NCBI RefSeq assembly: GCF_016618195.1
Contig: NZ_CP067099.1
Location: 3,100,001 to 3,164,000 of the forward strand
Direction: 5' to 3'
DNA from: Providencia manganoxydans
GTDB lineage: Bacteria > Pseudomonadota > Gammaproteobacteria > Enterobacterales > Enterobacteriaceae
Length of the DNA stretch: 64,000 nucleotides
A model generated the notes under the pieces. The model saw only the letters and a program-made list of their open reading frames with translations, made no database searches and was not told the DNA's origin. The stretch's first letter is position 1. Each line of letters begins with the position of its first letter. Below, piece by piece: positions 52,779-64,000 of the stretch. A program made the translations under genes and the position numbers.

Positions 52779-54122
52779 TTAGCGATAGCGTTTTGTTGAG
52801 CTATTTTGATCCTGCTGCGCTAACCAGTTTAATTTTTCGGCTATTTTGCCTTCTAAACCACGATTTGTTGGGTGGTAATACTGAGTTTGCTGCATTTCAG
52901 GAGGGAAATACACTTCACCCGCAGCGTAGGCATTGTCTTCATCATGTGCATAGCGATACCCTTTGCCTGCACCCAACTCTTTCATCAGTTTAGTTGGGGC
53001 ATTACGCAAATGAGCCGGTACATCATAATCAGGCTGCATCTGTGCATCTGATAATGCAGCTTTATAGGCGGTATAAACTGCATTACTTTTAGGTGCGCAA
53101 GCTAAATAAACAATTGCTTGAGCAATCGCTCTTTCACCTTCAGCAGGACCCACTCGAGTAAAACAATCCCATGCTGAAATAGCCACTTGCATCGCTCGTG
53201 GATCTGCATTGCCCACATCTTCAGAGGCAATCGCTAACAAGCGACGAGCAACATACAGAGGATCACCACCGGCGGTAATAATACGTGCATACCAATACAA
53301 AGCAGCGTCAGGTGCTGAGCCACGCACTGATTTATGTAGCGCCGAAATTAAATCGTAATAACGGTCGCCTTTGTTATCAAAACGCGCTGTTCGTTCACCA
53401 CTCACCTCTTTTAACAATTCAGCAGTAAGCACCCGTTGACCGTGGCTATCACTTTCCGCCATATCAGCCATCATTTCGAGTAGATTAAGCGAGCGCCTAG
53501 CATCGCCATTAACCAATTCAGCGATAAGTTTACGAGTACTGTCAGGTAGGATGATATTTTGTCCACCAAGGCCACGCTGTGCATCACCCATTGCTTGTAA
53601 TAGCACCTCTTCGATATCACTAACATCGAGAGATTTGAGTAGATACACTCGCGCACGTGACAATAGTGCAGAATTGAGTTCAAAAGAGGGGTTTTCTGTC
53701 GTAGCACCAATGAAAGTGATCGTACCATCCTCAATATGAGGCAAAAAAGCATCTTGCTGGCTTTTGTTAAAGCGATGAACTTCATCGACAAATAAAATAG
53801 TTCGACGACCTGCACTGCGGTTTTGGCGTGCTTTTTCGATGGATTCGCGTATCTCTTTAATACCGGAAGTGACCGCAGAGATACGTTCAATATCCGCTTG
53901 GGCGTAATGGCCAATAATTTCAGCCAATGTCGTCTTACCTGTCCCCGGAGGCCCCCACAAAATCATTGAGTGTAAATGGCCCGCTTTTATCGCACGCGGC
54001 AACGGTTTACCCTCAGCCAATAAATGTTTTTGGCCTATATACTGTTCAAGTACCTCTGGACGCATACGTGCGGCCAAAGGTTGAAATTCATTTTGTGAAA
54101 AATCGAGAGACAGGTTACCCAC
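52779..54122 (-). CDS. rarA: replication-associated recombination protein A
   Basis: A 447-aa AAA+ ATPase. Walker A is [12 protein letters not shown], Walker [11 protein letters not shown], sensor 1 [10 protein letters not shown], and the C-terminal domain contains [15 protein letters not shown]. It acts at stalled replication forks with SSB and RecA. It lies after lolA, ten bases apart, as in E. coli. Confidence 0.96.
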   Translation of the reverse strand: MGNLSLDFSQNEFQPLAARMRPEVLEQYIGQKHLLAEGKPLPRAIKAGHLHSMILWGPPGTGKTTLAEIIGHYAQADIERISAVTSGIKEIRESIEKARQNRSAGRRTILFVDEVHRFNKSQQDAFLPHIEDGTITFIGATTENPSFELNSALLSRARVYLLKSLDVSDIEEVLLQAMGDAQRGLGGQNIILPDSTRKLIAELVNGDARRSLNLLEMMADMAESDSHGQRVLTAELLKEVSGERTARFDNKGDRYYDLISALHKSVRGSAPDAALYWYARIITAGGDPLYVARRLLAIASEDVGNADPRAMQVAISAWDCFTRVGPAEGERAIAQAIVYLACAPKSNAVYTAYKAALSDAQMQPDYDVPAHLRNAPTKLMKELGAGKGYRYAHDEDNAYAAGEVYFPPEMQQTQYYHPTNRGLEGKIAEKLNWLAQQDQNSSTKRYR

Positions 54123-54131
54123 TATTTCCTC

Positions 54132-54752
54132 TTATTTACCACCTGAGCGTTGATCATCCAATGTCACGCCTTTCGGTACTGTAAAAGTAAATTTACTTTT
54201 ATCGACGCTACCATTTTTCTGTTCTTTCAACTGATAGGCACTGGTTTGTCCATCTTGCTCAACAGCCGCAAATTTCTCAATGGTCCCTTCAGGGGAAACG
54301 GTAATTGAGAAACGTTTTAATGTGCCATTGGTCAGCTTAGGCTTCAAATCAAACGTATTACCCTGTTGAATGATTGAATACTGTTTCCAATCTAATGGAT
54401 TGTTACGAGTAATTAATAAAAATGGCGTGTCTTGTGTCGCATCAGCTAAATTAGTCACCGTGACTTGATCGACAAAAGGATTATAAAACCATAAGTTTTT
54501 ACCATCTGAAACTAATACACTTTCATCAGGTGAGGTCATATTCCAATTGAATAAATTAGGTCGCTGCAACCAAAGCTCACCAACGCCTTCCTGTATTAAA
54601 TCACCTTCAGGGCTGGTCACTTTTTGCGAAAAGCTCGCGTGGAAACTATTGACCTTATTCAGTCGTTCCTGAAGATCTTGACTTGCATCTGCGAGTACTG
54701 AGCCGATATGTAAACTCAAGGCTAAAGCGCCCAATAACATCATTTTTTTCAT
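54132..54752 (-). CDS. lolA: outer-membrane lipoprotein carrier LolA
   Basis: A 206-aa periplasmic chaperone that takes lipoproteins from LolCDE to LolB. Signal peptide [21 protein letters not shown]; mature start [20 protein letters not shown] is family-typical. Located between ftsK and rarA, as in E. coli. Confidence 0.96.
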   Translation of the reverse strand: MKKMMLLGALALSLHIGSVLADASQDLQERLNKVNSFHASFSQKVTSPEGDLIQEGVGELWLQRPNLFNWNMTSPDESVLVSDGKNLWFYNPFVDQVTVTNLADATQDTPFLLITRNNPLDWKQYSIIQQGNTFDLKPKLTNGTLKRFSITVSPEGTIEKFAAVEQDGQTSAYQLKEQKNGSVDKSKFTFTVPKGVTLDDQRSGGK

Positions 54753-54798
54753 CGAACAAAGACCTTCTGTTGGTACCTAATAGATATTACGCCCTTGA

Positions 54799-57700
54799 CT
54801 AGTAATCAGCTTGCCGCGGAGAAAGTACCTCTCGGTTACCATTATGCCCCGGCTCACTAACAATACCTTGTGCTTCCATTTGCTCAACAATACGTGCAGC
54901 ACGGTTATAACCAATACGGAACTGGCGCTGAACGCCTGAAATTGACACGCGCTGTTTATCAACCACAAATTCTACCGCTTGGTCGAATAAGGGATCCAGT
55001 TCTTCATCAGCGCTATCATACCCGCCACCTTCACTTTCTTCACTGCATTTTGTAATGCTGTCGATATATTGTGGGCGACCACGTGCTTTCCAATCATTTA
55101 CCACCGCGTGAACTTCTTGGTCACGCACAAAGGCACCGTGCACACGCACAGGAATCGATGAGTTAGGTGGCAGATATAACATATCCCCCATACCTAATAA
55201 TGATTCAGCGCCACCTTGGTCAAGAATGGTACGTGAGTCAATTTTACTTGAAACAGTAAATGCAATACGTGTTGGTATGTTCGCTTTAATTAAACCTGTA
55301 ATGATATCAACCGATGGACGTTGAGTGGCTAATACTAAGTGGATCCCCGCCGCACGTGCTTTTTGTGCCAGTCGAGCGATCAGTTCTTCCACTTTTTTAC
55401 CCGCAGTCATCATCAGATCCGCAAACTCATCCACCATGACCACAATATAGGGCTCTTTTTTCAGCATTGGATGTTCCATTTCCATACTGTCACTTGGTTT
55501 CCAGTGTGGATCCGGAATTGGACGTCCCATTTCTTCGGCTGCTTTAATTTTATCGTTGTAACCCGCAAGGTTACGTACACCCAACGCTGACATCAGTTTA
55601 TAACGACGTTCCATTTCATTGACACACCAACGCAATGCATTAGCCGCGTCTTTCATATCCGTCACAACTTCAGTGAGCAAATGCGGGATCCCTTCATAAA
55701 TTGAAAGCTCCAACATTTTCGGGTCGATCATGATAAAACGTACGTCTTCAGGTTTAGATTTATACAATATACTCAGGATCATCGCGTTGACCCCGACGGA
55801 TTTACCTGACCCCGTTGTCCCTGCGACTAATAAGTGAGGCATTTTAGCCAAATCAGCAATAACCGGATCACCTTCAATATCTTTACCTAATACCATCGTC
55901 AATGGCGATGGATTGTGCCTAAATTGCTCACAATCTAATACTTCTCTTAAATAAACGGTTTGACGTTTTTCATTAGGTAATTCAAGCCCTACATAAGGCT
56001 TGCCGGGGATCACCTCAACTACCCTTACTGCGGTGGTTGAAAGTGAACGCGCGAGATCGCGAGATAGCGTTGAAATACGAGCCGCTTTTACCCCTGGGGC
56101 TAAATCAAGCTCAAAGCGCGTGATAACTGGCCCCGGAGAGAAACCAACCACTTCAGCCTTAACGCGATAATCATTTAAACGAGCCTCAATTAACCGAGCC
56201 GTTTGCTCTAATTTGAACATATCGACAGGTTCTTCTTGTGCAGGAGGACTAGTCAATAGATCGAGCGATGGCATCGGGGTCGTTGGCTTAGGCAACGGTT
56301 GGTCGTTACGCACTAAGAATGGGTGGAATAAGCTATCCTGTTGCGGCTGTTGCGGCTGTTGCGGCTGTTGCGGCTGTTGCGGCTGTTGCGGCGTAAAAGT
56401 GTGACCTTGGCTAGCTGAAGTATCCAGTGCAGACGTCACATTTCTATTAAAATCTTCTCCTTGAGGATGGCTTGGTGGATTAGATACCGCCGTTGCACTA
56501 AATGATGGCATAAATAAAGGATCTGCGGGCTCATCATTAACCAAATCATCAACAGGTGAAAAGCTATCTAAAACAGAGATATGTTCACTAAAATCAAACT
56601 TAGGCTCAACGCGATAATCAGCTTCTTCGTTCTCATCATGTGCAGAAAAGTCATGTGCAACATGTTTAAACTGATGAGTTTGCGGTTCTACCTGCTCGGT
56701 CGGTGATGCAGCAGAAGGCCAACGATGCTCAATTTCTGGTTGTGTATAGCTAGGGATCACAGGATCAATAGTTTCAGATTGTGGCTGAACCTGCGCACTA
56801 AAGGAAGATGTAGGCTCAACGAGCTCATTATGTATATCTTCCTCTGCTCCATCTTCCTCTACCCCATAACGTTCGCGCTGTTGTTGCAAGAACTGCTCCC
56901 TAAGCATATTTTCTTGCTCAGCATCATCCTGTTGTTGTTGGTGAGTTTTGTCATCAGTCGCAGACCATTGCTGATAAACTTGTTCACGTTGTTCTGCTTC
57001 TTCTTTACGACGCTGTAGTTCCGCATCGCGCTGAGATGGAATACGGATCCCATACAACTCTCTACGCGTTGGTAAACGCACAGGATTTGGCCGAGGTAAT
57101 TCAGGCTCAAGGTTTTGTTTCACCTGTGCATGGCGTTCGAGTGCAGCAACTGAGATACCTGCGGCAGCTAATGCTGCTGGATTCGCTAACCTATCAGCTA
57201 CCGATTGACCACTTGCTTGTACCACTGCATCGCTAACAGATGAAGTTGGCATTGAAGGCGTTGCAGTTTCACTACCTTGGCTATTTATTGATGCCGATGG
57301 CTGGTGGCTCGGGGTCTCCCAATGCGTTGTTTGGTCTCGACTATCATTGACTGGGTGACGAACATTTTCGTTTACCCTCTCATTTGCAGTTGGCTGATGA
57401 GTATAAGTCTCAGTTTGGGCTTGAGCTACCGGTTGCTCAGGCTCAACATTTTTAAATTGATAATCTCTGTCATATAAAACAGGCTGATAGTCATCAGGCA
57501 CTTCAAAATGATAAGCCTCTTGCTGCTCAATAGCAGAGAACGAAGGTAGTTCCTCTTCTGGCTCTGCGGTGCTTGCTGGTGTTGCAGATGCTGTTGGTGT
57601 GACAATTTCAACGGGGGCAGTTTCTGTCGGAAGTTCTTCAGTCTCTATTTGTTGTGACGATGCTAACTCACTAATTGTGGGTGCTGAAAAGAGCACATCA

Positions 57701-58419
57701 TCATCAGCCTGCATGTCATCCAGCGCTTGACGTTCAGCTTCTTGAGCTCGCTGTAAGGCATCTTCAGCCTCTTCGACTTCATAATCGTCATTATCGTCGC
57801 CGCGTGCGCGATTGGTCACTAATGTTAATGGGATTAATACCGCAGCCCCAATTTTTTCGGCAATGGTGAGCCATGACCATCCCGTAAATAGTGTGAAACT
57901 GATCGCCCATAAAAATAGCAACGCCAGCGTAGCCCCTAATGAATTAAACCATGGCATGATTGCATTACTGAAGACACTGCCTATCACCCCTCCTGAAGAG
58001 AAGTTTGGTAAATCATCAAAGTTCAGTGCGGCAAGCCCACATGAGGATAAAATCAGCGCTAAACCACCAATCAACCGTAATGAAAGCGAAAAGAAATCGA
58101 TATAACGACGTTGGCTCTCATAATGGTAAATTGTCCAACAGCCTAATAGCAATAAAATAGGGATAGCAAAAGCTAATATTCCAAATGCAGAAAAGAGGAT
58201 ATCTGCACTCCATGAACCAACACTTCCCCCTAAATTTTTGACTGGCGCATTCCATGTGGTTTGTGACCAGCTAGGATCAGAAGGGCTAAAGCTGACCAAT
58301 GCCACCATTAAGAAAATGGCACTTAAGCAAATAGCAAGCAAAATGACCTCAAGTAGCCGTCTTCCGCTACTGAGTTTTTTAAACCGAATGTGTTTGTCTT
58401 CTGTATATTCTTGGCTCAT
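54799..58419 (-). CDS. ftsK: DNA translocase FtsK
   Basis: A 1206-aa division protein. Four N-terminal membrane segments (to about residue 205) are followed by a long Pro/Gln/Glu-rich linker (about 210-720), the RecA-like motor with Walker [14 protein letters not shown] and Walker [11 protein letters not shown], and a C-terminal gamma winged helix ([20 protein letters not shown]) that binds KOPS and XerD. The linker has six PQQ repeats coded by 9-bp tandem units at 56341-56394. It lies after lrp on the same strand. Confidence 0.97.
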   Translation of the reverse strand: MSQEYTEDKHIRFKKLSSGRRLLEVILLAICLSAIFLMVALVSFSPSDPSWSQTTWNAPVKNLGGSVGSWSADILFSAFGILAFAIPILLLLGCWTIYHYESQRRYIDFFSLSLRLIGGLALILSSCGLAALNFDDLPNFSSGGVIGSVFSNAIMPWFNSLGATLALLFLWAISFTLFTGWSWLTIAEKIGAAVLIPLTLVTNRARGDDNDDYEVEEAEDALQRAQEAERQALDDMQADDDVLFSAPTISELASSQQIETEELPTETAPVEIVTPTASATPASTAEPEEELPSFSAIEQQEAYHFEVPDDYQPVLYDRDYQFKNVEPEQPVAQAQTETYTHQPTANERVNENVRHPVNDSRDQTTHWETPSHQPSASINSQGSETATPSMPTSSVSDAVVQASGQSVADRLANPAALAAAGISVAALERHAQVKQNLEPELPRPNPVRLPTRRELYGIRIPSQRDAELQRRKEEAEQREQVYQQWSATDDKTHQQQQDDAEQENMLREQFLQQQRERYGVEEDGAEEDIHNELVEPTSSFSAQVQPQSETIDPVIPSYTQPEIEHRWPSAASPTEQVEPQTHQFKHVAHDFSAHDENEEADYRVEPKFDFSEHISVLDSFSPVDDLVNDEPADPLFMPSFSATAVSNPPSHPQGEDFNRNVTSALDTSASQGHTFTPQQPQQPQQPQQPQQPQQDSLFHPFLVRNDQPLPKPTTPMPSLDLLTSPPAQEEPVDMFKLEQTARLIEARLNDYRVKAEVVGFSPGPVITRFELDLAPGVKAARISTLSRDLARSLSTTAVRVVEVIPGKPYVGLELPNEKRQTVYLREVLDCEQFRHNPSPLTMVLGKDIEGDPVIADLAKMPHLLVAGTTGSGKSVGVNAMILSILYKSKPEDVRFIMIDPKMLELSIYEGIPHLLTEVVTDMKDAANALRWCVNEMERRYKLMSALGVRNLAGYNDKIKAAEEMGRPIPDPHWKPSDSMEMEHPMLKKEPYIVVMVDEFADLMMTAGKKVEELIARLAQKARAAGIHLVLATQRPSVDIITGLIKANIPTRIAFTVSSKIDSRTILDQGGAESLLGMGDMLYLPPNSSIPVRVHGAFVRDQEVHAVVNDWKARGRPQYIDSITKCSEESEGGGYDSADEELDPLFDQAVEFVVDKQRVSISGVQRQFRIGYNRAARIVEQMEAQGIVSEPGHNGNREVLSPRQADY
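56341..56394. repeat. 9-bp tandem repeat in the ftsK linker
   Basis: Five perfect copies of TTGCGGCTG (plus-strand reading) and a sixth with two changes encode PQQ repeats. Such units change in number by slippage without shifting frame. Confidence 0.9.
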
Positions 58420-58884
58420 TACTGTTTCTTTACTTTCTGACCGATGGTGTCACCAATATCGAGATGAATTAACAAAAACTCGCAATTTCGCAATGATGAT
58501 TAGCGGAATAGTCAAAGTCATTCTAACACCAATCACCTTGTTATGCGTGACTTGTTGCCTCTATGGCAAACTAAACGACTGTAGACACTGTAAGATGCAG
58601 TATTTCATCTTACAGTAGAGGATTCAATTTCTATTTAACGTTAAAAATCTTAATTATTTATACCTTTAATATCAATATATTGAAATCAAAAGTTCAGCTT
58701 ATTTGAGATGTTTTCAGAAAAAGTCATCGCGATTTGCCACTGTCTTGTAGAAACTTAGTTAGAGAAAATCACTGTCGATATCGGGTTTGCCCCTAAAACG
58801 GAACAACGCTGAGTAAACTCAGCGTTGAAACTGCAGTGCGACAACAAAAAATAATGTTGTGCAGAATGAGACTATCGAAGGCTG
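58420..58884. other. gap between lrp and ftsK with two hairpins
   Basis: The 465 bases hold a 10-bp perfect inverted repeat CTGTAAGATG/CATCTTACAG (58588-58615) and a 9-bp hairpin AACGCTGAG/CTCAGCGTT (58805-58826) close to the lrp end. Promoters for ftsK are expected here. Confidence 0.55.
58805..58826 (-). terminator. hairpin after lrp
   Basis: A 9-bp perfect stem with loop TAAA lies about 60 bases past the lrp stop; on the minus strand a short T-rich tail follows. Confidence 0.55.
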
Positions 58885-59379
58885 TTAGCGTGTTTTAATA
58901 ACCAGACGGTTACTTTGCTTAACTTCTTCCATAACTACATATGTACGAGTATCGTTTACACCCGGCAGACGCAGTAGAGTCTCTCCAAGTAATTTACGGT
59001 AAGCGGACATATCTGGCACACGCGTTTTCAACAGATAATCGAAATCACCAGAAACAAGGTGACACTCTTGAATTTCTTCCAGTTTTTGAACCGCAGTATT
59101 GAACTGTTCAAATACGTCTGGCGCACCGCGGTTTAAGGTAATTTCAACGAAAACCAATAGTGATGCATCTAAGTAGTGAGGGTTCAGTAATGCGGTATAA
59201 CCAGAAATAAACCCTTGTCTCTCCAGACGACGAACACGTTCCAAACATGGCGTTGGTGATAGACCAACACGTTTAGACAATTCTACGTTCGAAATACGTC
59301 CATCTTTCTGAAGTTCGTTAAGTATATTCCTATCAATACGGTCAAGGTCTTTTCCTGGACGCTTTTTATTGTCAATCAT
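58885..59379 (-). CDS. lrp: leucine-responsive regulatory protein
   Basis: A 164-aa global regulator. The helix-turn-helix (NELQKDGRISNVELSKRVGL) and RAM domain (GDFDYLLKTRVPDM) are nearly the same as in E. coli. It governs amino-acid metabolism, fimbriae and others. It diverges from trxB as in E. coli. Confidence 0.98.
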   Translation of the reverse strand: MIDNKKRPGKDLDRIDRNILNELQKDGRISNVELSKRVGLSPTPCLERVRRLERQGFISGYTALLNPHYLDASLLVFVEITLNRGAPDVFEQFNTAVQKLEEIQECHLVSGDFDYLLKTRVPDMSAYRKLLGETLLRLPGVNDTRTYVVMEEVKQSNRLVIKTR

Positions 59380-60886
<1,507 letters not shown>

Positions 60887-60943
60887 CTCTATCGCTATTT
60901 AATTCAGTCAGGTATCAAACATAATACGTTTATCCGCAGTCTG

Positions 60944-60974
60944 AAGGCACCGTCATCCACGGTGCCTTTTTCTT
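60944..60974 (+). terminator. trxB terminator
   Basis: A 9-bp stem AGGCACCGT/ACGGTGCCT with loop CATCC is followed by a T-rich tail. Confidence 0.85.
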
Positions 60975-61074
60975 TTCCTAATTATTCCACTTTTTCAGAG
61001 TAACTTTATAGGCTTTATTATTGCACCCGCTATAATTTTGGGATTATCACAATTCAATTTTGAAAGGACCCCAC

Positions 61075-62739
61075 ATGGGACAGCAAGAGCCTATCAGCCG
61101 TTATGCCTATATTGTTGTTGCTCTATTTGCCATTTTACAATCCGTAATTATTTTGTACTCTACCGATTACACTGTTAGGCAAGAAAGCGGCCTTAGTGGT
61201 CAATTTATTTATCTGCCATTATTGCTCGCTGTATTTGTTCCTTCCGCTATTAGTTATCTCATTACCAATGCTAAATCAGCGATTTTCTATCTTAATATCT
61301 TAATTATTATTTTACTGACAATCTGGATTAGTCTTTGGCACGCAAGACACAGTGAGTCCAGTACTGATGCGAGCCCCTTTATTGCCTTTACGACTTTGAT
61401 TGTCCTATTGTTTTTTTTATTACCTTGGATGCAAATGCGTCAGCTCGAAAAAACATGGAAAATTGATTATGCATGTTTAATGGGCTTTTACATTAAAAAC
61501 ACCCTACTCGGTATCTTTGCTTCAGCCATTGGGGGCTTACTCGTTACCTTAATTTTACTGGCCAATTTTTTATTCAAAATTGTTAATTTGTCATCACTGA
61601 GTCAGCTACTCAGTAATGATTTAACATTATGGGCTGGGTTTACGCTTGGCTTTAACATTGGTCTGATTTTTTTACGTTCTACCTTTGAGCTTCAATTTGG
61701 TAAATTTATTAGTTATATCGCTCGTTTTTTCCTGATCATTTTACATATTATCGCGATTGTCTTTGTGATTGGATTTATATTTTCCTATTTCACAGGAATG
61801 AATGCCACCGGCCTTGGTTCTGCGGCTATGCTATGGTTTTTGATCCTGAATATCATTTTAATTAACTTAGTGTATGGTAATGGAACACAGCCATACCAAT
61901 TCTCTGCATGGTTAAATCCATTTGTGCTGTTTAGCGTTCTGCTACTTAATTTTTTCTCTCTACTGTCGATTTACGGCATTCTTATTCGCGTTAACCAATA
62001 CAGCTGGAGTATAGAGCGACTCTATGCATTCACAATTGCACTATTTTTAGCCATTATTATCTTTGCTTACAGTATTGCCGTACTACGTAAAAGAACGCAT
62101 TGGATATTTTCACTCGGCACCATAAACAAATTTGGTTTACTGGGGTTAATTGGCACAATACTTGTGATCAATAGCCCTATCGCTGATTTTAAACGCATCA
62201 CTTTAAACAGTATTTTATCCGGTATCGACAATGGCAAAATCAAAGTTGATTCGATGCTAGCCTATGATTTAGATGAGCTAGGTCCTAATGGTCAGCAAGC
62301 ACTTAAAAAACTCAAATCAAATCCTGAATACAAAAAATTACTTGAGCACAGTTCCTATGGTGATGAGCCTAAAAAATCACTCGAAGACGTTTTGGTTCTA
62401 GCTAAAAATAGTGCAGAGCTACCGAAGAGTTGGTGGGATATGGAAGACAAAGAGCATGAATATTACTGTATCTCTCTTTATCACTCATACAACTGTCTGG
62501 GTTTTATGGCTGATGCTAACCAAGACGGGCAAGATGATGTGGTTATGTGCTACGCATCAGAGGACAGTGGTAGCTTTGATTGCATTATCTGGCAAGAAAA
62601 GCATGACACGTGGTCCATTGTCGATAGACAAGCTAATCACTATCAATCAGTAGAAGAACGCGATCAAGCTTGGCAAAAATTATTAGATGGGCAATTTAAT
62701 TTAAAACCTAAAGAGTGGCGACAAATTATTCCACAATAA
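61075..62739 (+). CDS. DUF4153-like membrane protein
   Basis: A 554-aa protein with about a dozen hydrophobic segments in the first 380 residues and a soluble C-terminal domain of about 160 residues with ENDxx-like acidic patches (ANQDGQDDVVMCY). It resembles DUF4153 membrane proteins of unknown role. AAAGGA precedes the ATG at 61075. It is an insertion between trxB and cydD compared with E. coli. Confidence 0.7.
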   Translation: MGQQEPISRYAYIVVALFAILQSVIILYSTDYTVRQESGLSGQFIYLPLLLAVFVPSAISYLITNAKSAIFYLNILIIILLTIWISLWHARHSESSTDASPFIAFTTLIVLLFFLLPWMQMRQLEKTWKIDYACLMGFYIKNTLLGIFASAIGGLLVTLILLANFLFKIVNLSSLSQLLSNDLTLWAGFTLGFNIGLIFLRSTFELQFGKFISYIARFFLIILHIIAIVFVIGFIFSYFTGMNATGLGSAAMLWFLILNIILINLVYGNGTQPYQFSAWLNPFVLFSVLLLNFFSLLSIYGILIRVNQYSWSIERLYAFTIALFLAIIIFAYSIAVLRKRTHWIFSLGTINKFGLLGLIGTILVINSPIADFKRITLNSILSGIDNGKIKVDSMLAYDLDELGPNGQQALKKLKSNPEYKKLLEHSSYGDEPKKSLEDVLVLAKNSAELPKSWWDMEDKEHEYYCISLYHSYNCLGFMADANQDGQDDVVMCYASEDSGSFDCIIWQEKHDTWSIVDRQANHYQSVEERDQAWQKLLDGQFNLKPKEWRQIIPQ

Positions 62740-63102
62740 ATATGCGTTTTCAGGTGACCTTATTATTAATTAAGGTCACCTGTTTTACTAAAATATAAAA
62801 TAATCTATATGGGTTATTATTTAAATAATATTCAAGAAATTTGATATTTCTAAATAAGATGAAATCATACTAAAAAATAATCTATCCTTTTGCAGAAATG
62901 CATTTCACCTATCTCACAACCATATTTTTACCTTTAAAAAACAATTCACTAACAACTCACTGTACTAATTTAATAACAGACTTTTATTATGTAACAAATG
63001 AGAAAGAAGCTGCTATACTCGTCGTGCTCGTTGATCTTCAAGTTGCCGTACGTTTAGCGCGCGGTACATTCTCAATAAAACTACACCTGCACACTAATCA
63101 TT
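62740..63102. other. gap before cydD
   Basis: The 363 bases hold a terminator at 62751-62787 and, at 63014-63046, a stretch beginning TATACTCGTCG with CTTCAAGTTGC that looks like half of the palindromic repeat at 52597. No gene is supported. Confidence 0.55.
62751..62787 (+). terminator. terminator of the DUF4153-like gene
   Basis: A 12-bp perfect stem CAGGTGACCTTA/TAAGGTCACCTG with loop TTATTAAT, followed by TTTTAC. Confidence 0.85.
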
Positions 63103-64000
63103 ATGGATAAAACAAGACAGACTGAATTGGTACGTTGGTTGAAGCAGCATAGTACGTCAGCAAAACGCTGGTTACGCATTTCTATGCTATTAGGCGTTGT
63201 GAGTGGCTTACTGATAATCGCGCAAGCTTGGTTCTTAGCGGTCATACTACAAGCACTGATTATGGAACATATTCCCCGAGAACAGTTAGTAACATCGTTT
63301 ATATTACTGTTAGTGGTGTTTGTGCTACGCGCTCTGGTGACCTTGATAAGAGAGCGAGTTGGTTTTCGCTGTGGTCAAGTGGTACGCCAAGAAGTACGTA
63401 CACAGGTGTTAAATAAGCTACAAGACTTAGGCCCTGTCTGGGTAAAAGGAAAACCGGCGGGGAGCTGGGCAACCATTGTTCTAGAACAAATAGAAGATAT
63501 GCAGGAGTACTACTCTCGCTACCTGCCCCAAATGTACCTTGCTGGTATCATTCCAATTATGATCTTAATTGCCATCTTCCCATTTAACTGGGCTGCGGCA
63601 TTGATCTTATTTGCTACCGCCCCTCTTATCCCTATTTTTATGGCGTTAGTTGGGCTAGGCGCTGCTGACGCTAACCGTCGCAACTTTATCGCCTTAGGTC
63701 GCCTCAGCGGTAGCTTTTTAGATAGGCTACGTGGGTTAGATACCTTACGTCTATTCTTTCGGGAAAAAGCAGAAGTTGCCCAAATTCGTGAATCTACTGA
63801 AGACTTCCGTTCAAGAACTATGGAAGTCCTGCGTATGGCATTCCTTTCATCTGGGGTTTTAGAATTTTTCGCATCGATTTCAATTGCAATTGTTGCTGTC
63901 TATTTTGGTTTTTCCTACCTCGGTGAATTAAGCTTTGGTAGTTATGGTTTACCCGTAACCTTATTTGCTGGCTTCCTTGCCTTGATTTTATCCCCTGAAT
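63103..64000 (+). CDS. cydD: glutathione/cysteine exporter subunit CydD, N-terminal part
   Basis: The first 299 codons of an ABC exporter subunit; the ATPase domain lies beyond the window. Membrane segments and QAWFLAVILQALIM, RVGFRCGQVVRQEVRTQVLN are CydD-typical. With CydC it exports thiols to the periplasm and is needed for cytochrome bd assembly. Position after trxB is as in E. coli. Confidence 0.93.
   Translation, partial: MDKTRQTELVRWLKQHSTSAKRWLRISMLLGVVSGLLIIAQAWFLAVILQALIMEHIPREQLVTSFILLLVVFVLRALVTLIRERVGFRCGQVVRQEVRTQVLNKLQDLGPVWVKGKPAGSWATIVLEQIEDMQEYYSRYLPQMYLAGIIPIMILIAIFPFNWAAALILFATAPLIPIFMALVGLGAADANRRNFIALGRLSGSFLDRLRGLDTLRLFFREKAEVAQIRESTEDFRSRTMEVLRMAFLSSGVLEFFASISIAIVAVYFGFSYLGELSFGSYGLPVTLFAGFLALILSPE

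Noticed and set aside
53471..53914. Long minus-strand frame of 147 codons inside rarA
   Set aside because: Shadow frame of a well conserved gene; no motif or start signal.
62898..63110. Plus-strand frame of 70 codons before cydD
   Set aside because: It overlaps the cydD start and half of a repeat element and has no Shine-Dalgarno.

Overview
The window looks like a chromosome segment of Providencia or a close relative (Morganellaceae): low G+C, enterobacterial gene order and family-typical protein sequences. It has two parts.

Positions 1 to about 33.78 kb are the right-hand part of a long-tailed lambdoid prophage whose left end lies outside the window. On the minus strand, from high to low coordinates, run Cro, nutR, a CII-like regulator, a replication protein, a DnaB-like helicase, small nin-type genes with RusA and NinH, a Q-like antiterminator, a probable late promoter and terminator, a lysis cassette (two holin-like proteins, endolysin, overlapping Rz and Rz1), and then terminases, portal, MuF, scaffold, capsid, connectors and tail tube. 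On the plus strand run the CI repressor, a small accessory set (44-aa membrane peptide, DUF3024 protein, BstA-like candidate defence protein), then the pL operon: nutL, an N-like antiterminator, many tiny genes, an ExoX-like exonuclease, an Erf-type annealing protein, SSB, hypothetical genes, excisionase and integrase. The switch can be read directly: three CI/Cro operator-like sites exactly 24 bp apart between cro and cI, three more of the same consensus at pL, and two nut sites sharing the boxB apex GCCATTGT.

Right after the integrase lies the broken 3' end of a type I secretion ABC transporter gene. Homology begins at the D-loop, so the phage probably integrated inside the ATPase domain of an exporter gene.

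From about 34 kb to the end is host core genome: ybfE, fldA, fur, a chitobiase and the ChiP chitoporin, an MFS transporter, periplasmic asparaginase, ycaO, focA-pflB-pflA, a BPSS1780-like membrane protein, then serS, rarA, lolA, ftsK and lrp on the minus strand, then trxB, a DUF4153-like membrane protein and the start of cydD on the plus strand. Host regulatory features include an FNR-like site before focA, a NagC-like operator before chiP, a ChiX-complementary Shine-Dalgarno in chiP, and several strong hairpin terminators.

The best leads are the BstA-like locus with its downstream direct repeat, the duplicated 15-bp end of cI bracketing two accessory genes, the structured repeats and start-stop minigene of the pL leader, and the exporter-gene integration site.
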